Assembly (NCBI GenBank): GCA_052315415.1
Contig: JBLSDH010000005.1
Coordinates: forward strand, 1-64,000
Reading direction: 5' to 3'
DNA length: 64,000 nt
DNA from: Cuniculiplasma sp052315415
GTDB lineage: Archaea > Thermoplasmatota > Thermoplasmata > Thermoplasmatales > Thermoplasmataceae
Below are positions 60,408 to 64,000 of the stretch, piece by piece. The notes beneath the pieces are model-generated. The model was not told where the DNA came from. It ran no database searches and saw only the letters and a list, made by a program, of their open reading frames with translations. Both the position numbers and the translations under genes were made by a program. Position 1 is the first letter of the stretch. Each line of letters opens with the position of its first letter.

Positions 60408-62156
60408 ATGTTTATCAAAAAAAATTGGTGGTTTCCTCGGATTAATTTGTTCTTTTTATTGATTTTACTATCTCTGATTATATTTGTTGTATACGATTAC
60501 ATCTCATATCTTCGTTACATCTCATTTTCTGAGAATATCTATGATCTGGGAGTAAACAGTTCAATAGCTTTTAATGTATTGAGGGGAGAAACCCTTCTTG
60601 GAGAAATAAGGAGTGGAGATGTTGCTTTCAATAAACTCATATACATACCAATTGGCCTGGTATATTCAATTTATCCGAAAGAATATTTTCTTATGTTTAT
60701 TCAGAATTTCTTTCTTGCTTTCTCATCCATACCGGTATATTTTATAGGAAAACTGGTTTTAAACAATAATAAATATGCCTTCCTTTCAGCTTTTTTGGCC
60801 CTTCTTTATTACCCACTTGGTGGTGTTTACTGGTTTGATTTTCATTACATGGCATTCCTGCCGTTCTTTTTTTTATCAGGAGTATATTTCTTTCTTAGTA
60901 AGAATTATAGATTTAGTTTATTATTTTTCTTCATTGCCTCTATTACAGATTTATATTCTCCTGTAATAATTTCAGCATATCTAATTTCAGAATTAATAAT
61001 GTCAAAGAGTGGATTTAGGGAGAAATTAGATAAAAAAGAAACATTTTATTTATCAATAATATTTTTAATTTCCATAATTGTATTCCTTCTTCCATCCTTA
61101 ACCACTCATTATTTTTTACCTGATAATTATGTGGGTGTAAAAAGCAATATTCTCTATAATGGAATTGCCAGTTCATTTTATTATAAGATAGAATTTCTCT
61201 TTCGTATATCATTTTCATTGGCTTTTATTCCTTTTTTAGGATTTGAATATGTTCTAACACTTGTTTCTTATGTACTTTTTATATTTTTTAATGCAAACAT
61301 ACCATATCAGTCCCAGTTATTTTTTCAGTACCCTTCATTGTATTATCCTGCTGTTGTTTTAATGCTTATATCTGGATTCAAAAGGCTTCAACATCCTGCA
61401 TTTAAGAGGATTGTTAAAAAAATTTCATTAACAGCCATTGCCGTAACATTGATTACATTCATACTGCTCACACCCGCAGGAGTCCTTGCAATTCCGGGTA
61501 AAGATTCAACTGGATCATACTTCATTACAGGATCTCCATATGGATACAATGAAAATCAAAAGATAACATATACAAAAGTTGACCAGAATCTATGGAGTAT
61601 GATCTCTTTAATTCCAAAAGGCTCCTCTGTTCTAGTTCAGGGAAATTTTCCTGAGTTTTTTCAGGGCTATGATTATATTTGCCCAGGGACTGATTACAAT
61701 ATAACAGTTCCTCAATACATAATTACGGATCCTTACTCATATCTGTTTTACAATTCAGTCACCTGTGTTAATGGAGTTCAAACCCCCATTAAGAGCGTAA
61801 ATTATCTCCTAAATCACTTCAATTATGGTATTGTCTATGACTATGAGGGTGCTGAGCTATACGAGCTTAACTATTCACTGCCTCCTGTCTCTGTCCATTA
61901 CTACAATAGAAACATAACGGGATCTAACATTTTATTTTATGGCAATTCCGGGCAATCAATACTATATTTAGATTTCAACGCCGGATATTTTATACCGATA
62001 GGCACATTCAATATATGCGTTTACAATTCAACATCACTGATTTACAGTGGAAATTATTCCTTCAATTCCTATGTAACTGATTTGAAAATTAATATGAATT
62101 TTAAATCTGTATATACACTGGTCATAAGGCAGAAGTCTTTATCACCGTTATCATAA
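60408..62156 (+). CDS. DUF2079 membrane protein
   Basis: A 582-residue protein with about ten transmembrane helices in the first 345 residues and an extracytoplasmic C-terminal domain of about 220 residues. Typical DUF2079 features: YDLGVNSSIAFNVLRGE after the first helix and WFDFHYMAFLPFFF. The family is related in layout to GT-C glycosyltransferases (acidic residues in the first external loop), so a role in surface glycosylation is plausible but unproven. It starts 11 bp after tRNA-Ser. Confidence 0.8.
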   Translation: MFIKKNWWFPRINLFFLLILLSLIIFVVYDYISYLRYISFSENIYDLGVNSSIAFNVLRGETLLGEIRSGDVAFNKLIYIPIGLVYSIYPKEYFLMFIQNFFLAFSSIPVYFIGKLVLNNNKYAFLSAFLALLYYPLGGVYWFDFHYMAFLPFFFLSGVYFFLSKNYRFSLLFFFIASITDLYSPVIISAYLISELIMSKSGFREKLDKKETFYLSIIFLISIIVFLLPSLTTHYFLPDNYVGVKSNILYNGIASSFYYKIEFLFRISFSLAFIPFLGFEYVLTLVSYVLFIFFNANIPYQSQLFFQYPSLYYPAVVLMLISGFKRLQHPAFKRIVKKISLTAIAVTLITFILLTPAGVLAIPGKDSTGSYFITGSPYGYNENQKITYTKVDQNLWSMISLIPKGSSVLVQGNFPEFFQGYDYICPGTDYNITVPQYIITDPYSYLFYNSVTCVNGVQTPIKSVNYLLNHFNYGIVYDYEGAELYELNYSLPPVSVHYYNRNITGSNILFYGNSGQSILYLDFNAGYFIPIGTFNICVYNSTSLIYSGNYSFNSYVTDLKINMNFKSVYTLVIRQKSLSPLS

Positions 62157-62229
62157 ATTGCTTTACATTCGTGTATTTTTCATACTCTCTCTTAAAACGC
62201 TTAAATATTTCAATAATATTAATGAGAGA

Positions 62230-63597
62230 ATGGAAAATAAAAAATCTGATTTCAGTGAATGGTACAATGAAATCCTTGATCTTGCAGAGCTTTCAGATAA
62301 GAGATATCCTGTTAAGGGAATGAACATATGGCTTCCCTACGGTTTTCAGGTCATGAGAAATATTGATAACATGATTAGGGAAAAATTTTACGAGGATCAA
62401 TTTGAGGAAGTGATGTTCCCATCATTGATTTCAAGAGATATGTTTGAAATAGAGTTTGAACACATTAAGGGTTTTGAAAACGAACTATTCTGGATTTCCA
62501 GTGGGGGAAAAGAAAAGCTGGAAGAGGATCTTGCAATGAGGCCCACAAGTGAGGCAGCAATGTACCCCATGTTTCGTCTGTGGATAAGAGATCATTCAGA
62601 TTTGCCAAAAAAAATATTCCAGATAGTTCAGGTTTACAGATATGAGACTAAACACACAAGGCCATTCATAAGGTCAAGGGATATCCATTTTATAGAGTGC
62701 CACACTGCCCATGAGAAATATGAAGAATCTGAATCACAGATGGAGGAATACAGAAGGCAGTGGGCATATTTCACAGAAATGCTTGCATTGAAGTATTTTG
62801 AGGTAAGGAGGCCTGAATGGGACAAATTTCCTGGGGCTAAGTATACAGTTGCATTTGATACGGTTATGCCATCAGGTAGAACACTTCAGATAGGAACCAT
62901 ACATGAGTATGGCGAAGGTTTTGCAAGAAATTATGACATAAAATATTCTGACGAAATTGGTGAACAGAAATACGTCAATCAGACAACGTTTGGAATGAGT
63001 GAGAGGCTGGTTGCAGCAATCATTGGTATCCACGGTGATGACAAGGGTCTGAGACTGCCACCCGCAGTTGCTCCATATCAGGTAATAATTGTACCAATCC
63101 CAGGGAAGGGTGTGGAGGAATATTCCAGGGATATTTTTTCAAGACTTATTAAGGCTGGAATTAGAACAAAAATAGATGAAAGGGAAAATTACACTCCTGG
63201 GTACAAATACAATTATTGGGAGATGAAAGGTGTTCCGGTTAGAATAGAAATCGGTGAAAAAGAGGTAAATAGGCATACTATCACAGTGGCCAAGAGAACT
63301 GGTGGCAAAAAAACCGAACTTGCACAGGATGACATTAATAGCATATTTTCATCACTAGATGATGTACATAAAAAACTAAAAGAGGAGGCAGCAAGCCTCA
63401 TTGAGAAAGCATTGGAAAATAATGGGGATGAAAACATAAGGTTCCCAATTTTATGTACCGACGAAAAATGTTCAAGAGACATGGAGAAAAGAACAGGCCT
63501 CTCAATGATGGGACACATTCTAAACATTAATAAGAAAGGGGAGTGTGAGATATGTGGATCTGAGGGAGCAGTTTCTCTCTTATCAAGGCCCTATTGA
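62230..63597 (+). CDS. proS: Prolyl-tRNA synthetase, archaeal/eukaryotic type
   Basis: Class II synthetase of 455 residues. DFSEWYNEILDLAELSDKRY opens the family, RPTSEAAMYPMF is motif 2-like, RPFIRSRDIHFIECHTAH and IGIHGDDKGLRLPPAVAP follow, with a C-terminal zinc domain (CTDEKCSRDMEKRTG, CEICGSEG) and terminal tyrosine as in archaeal ProRS. I chose ATG 62230, with TAAATATTTC about 26 bp upstream, over an in-frame TTG-type upstream extension. The stop overlaps the next gene's TTG. Confidence 0.95.
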   Translation: MENKKSDFSEWYNEILDLAELSDKRYPVKGMNIWLPYGFQVMRNIDNMIREKFYEDQFEEVMFPSLISRDMFEIEFEHIKGFENELFWISSGGKEKLEEDLAMRPTSEAAMYPMFRLWIRDHSDLPKKIFQIVQVYRYETKHTRPFIRSRDIHFIECHTAHEKYEESESQMEEYRRQWAYFTEMLALKYFEVRRPEWDKFPGAKYTVAFDTVMPSGRTLQIGTIHEYGEGFARNYDIKYSDEIGEQKYVNQTTFGMSERLVAAIIGIHGDDKGLRLPPAVAPYQVIIVPIPGKGVEEYSRDIFSRLIKAGIRTKIDERENYTPGYKYNYWEMKGVPVRIEIGEKEVNRHTITVAKRTGGKKTELAQDDINSIFSSLDDVHKKLKEEAASLIEKALENNGDENIRFPILCTDEKCSRDMEKRTGLSMMGHILNINKKGECEICGSEGAVSLLSRPY

Positions 63598-64000
63598 AAA
63601 AAAGATTATATTTTTCGATATGGATGGTGTACTTACAGAGGAAAAAAGCAGCTGGAACTTTGTTCACAGGTACCTTGGAATTGACAATTCAAAAAATTAC
63701 TCATTGTATAAGGAAGGAAAGATTACATACTCTGAATTTCTTGAAAGAGATATCGAATCATGGATAAATAGTGGCAAGTGTGTCAGCAGGAGCATTCTTA
63801 GAGGGGTACTTTCAAATATTAAAAGAAGGTCAAATTTCACTCAGGCAATGAAATTATTAAAAACGGAAGGTTACTCACTCATGATTGTGAGTGGTGGTAT
63901 TATGGATCTGTGCAACATTATTGATCCTGATGGTCTCTTTACTCACTATTTTGCAAACGTAATAACTTACAAAGGGGATCAAATTGTTCCACCTGGAATT
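63594..64000 (+). CDS. HAD-family phosphatase (SerB-like), cut by window end
   Basis: The visible 135 residues begin KKIIFFDMDGVLTEEKSSW (HAD motif I, DxDGxxT) and contain SLMIVSGGIMDLC (motif II, SGG as in phosphoserine phosphatase). The helical cap lies between them. The most likely start is TTG 63594, overlapping the proS stop as TTGA; the same arrangement is seen at rpoL and its downstream gene. The 3' part is outside the window. Confidence 0.8.

Overview
The window looks like a chromosomal segment of a euryarchaeon of the order Thermoplasmatales (Thermoplasma / Ferroplasma / Picrophilus / Cuniculiplasma relatives). The DNA is AT-rich. It carries archaeal information-processing genes (ribosomal protein S8e, SRP19, RNA polymerase subunit L, primase large subunit PriL, a B-family-polymerase-like exonuclease). 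It also has a class II HMG-CoA reductase, an M1 aminopeptidase of the tricorn-interacting-factor type, and a thioredoxin reductase without the NADPH motifs, as known from Thermoplasma. Many genes have a TATA-like box about 25 bp upstream of the start codon, which suggests leaderless transcripts. No rRNA operon, CRISPR array or prophage was seen.

Layout. 1-1.9 kb: an apparent insertion-sequence end (IS256-like, tentative), then two paralogous type IV pilin-like genes separated by a decayed copy of the 3' end of the neighbouring thiI gene. 1.9-10 kb: thiI and a HemQ-like protein, a LOG-family protein, a PadR regulator, a degenerate adenylating-enzyme-like protein with NAD(P)HX repair enzyme, glutamine synthetase, and a [4Fe-4S] uracil-DNA glycosylase that seems to start at CTG. 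10-12.2 kb: a redox cluster with a winged-helix regulator divergent from thioredoxin and thioredoxin reductase, followed by a Rieske protein. 12.2-16.7 kb: an orphan membrane protein, a cysteine-synthase-family enzyme, a CBS protein, an exonuclease, purC. 16.7-19.8 kb: a B12-dependent acyl-CoA mutase (large subunit, B12 subunit, MeaB GTPase) whose specificity residues are those of isobutyryl-CoA mutase rather than methylmalonyl-CoA mutase. 19.9-27.6 kb: CPBP protease, acetyltransferase, small regulators, rtcB, an amidohydrolase, and a 998-residue cell-surface protein.

27.6-35.5 kb is one long minus-strand gene run: radical-SAM/B12 protein, HAD phosphatase, aroB, aroE, archaeal shikimate kinase, aroA, argS. 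35.6-44.1 kb: M1 aminopeptidase, an ABC exporter, rps8e-srp19, priL, ggt and an M24 peptidase (protein and peptide turnover). 44.2-50.7 kb: tRNA-His, rpoL, a Trm11-like methyltransferase, an hsp20 gene with an HTH regulator behind it, DedA, dCMP deaminase, FBP aldolase/phosphatase, aldehyde dehydrogenase. 50.8-60 kb: pyrBI, a ribbon-helix-helix regulator with a possible tubulin-like partner, valS, a DUF2240-like protein, a TPR protein, HMG-CoA reductase, an MFS transporter. 60-64 kb: a 53-residue leaderless small ORF, tRNA-Ser(GCT), a DUF2079 membrane protein, proS, and a HAD phosphatase cut by the window edge.

Most of the window is core metabolism. The most noteworthy points are the isobutyryl-CoA-mutase signature, the pilin/thiI duplication relic, the CTG-start glycosylase, the redox-regulator/thioredoxin operator, the ribbon-helix-helix/tubulin-like pair with its long inverted operators, and the hsp20 operator. 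I saw no clear unprecedented multi-gene system; the RHH/tubulin-like pair and the TrxR-Rieske neighbourhood come closest.
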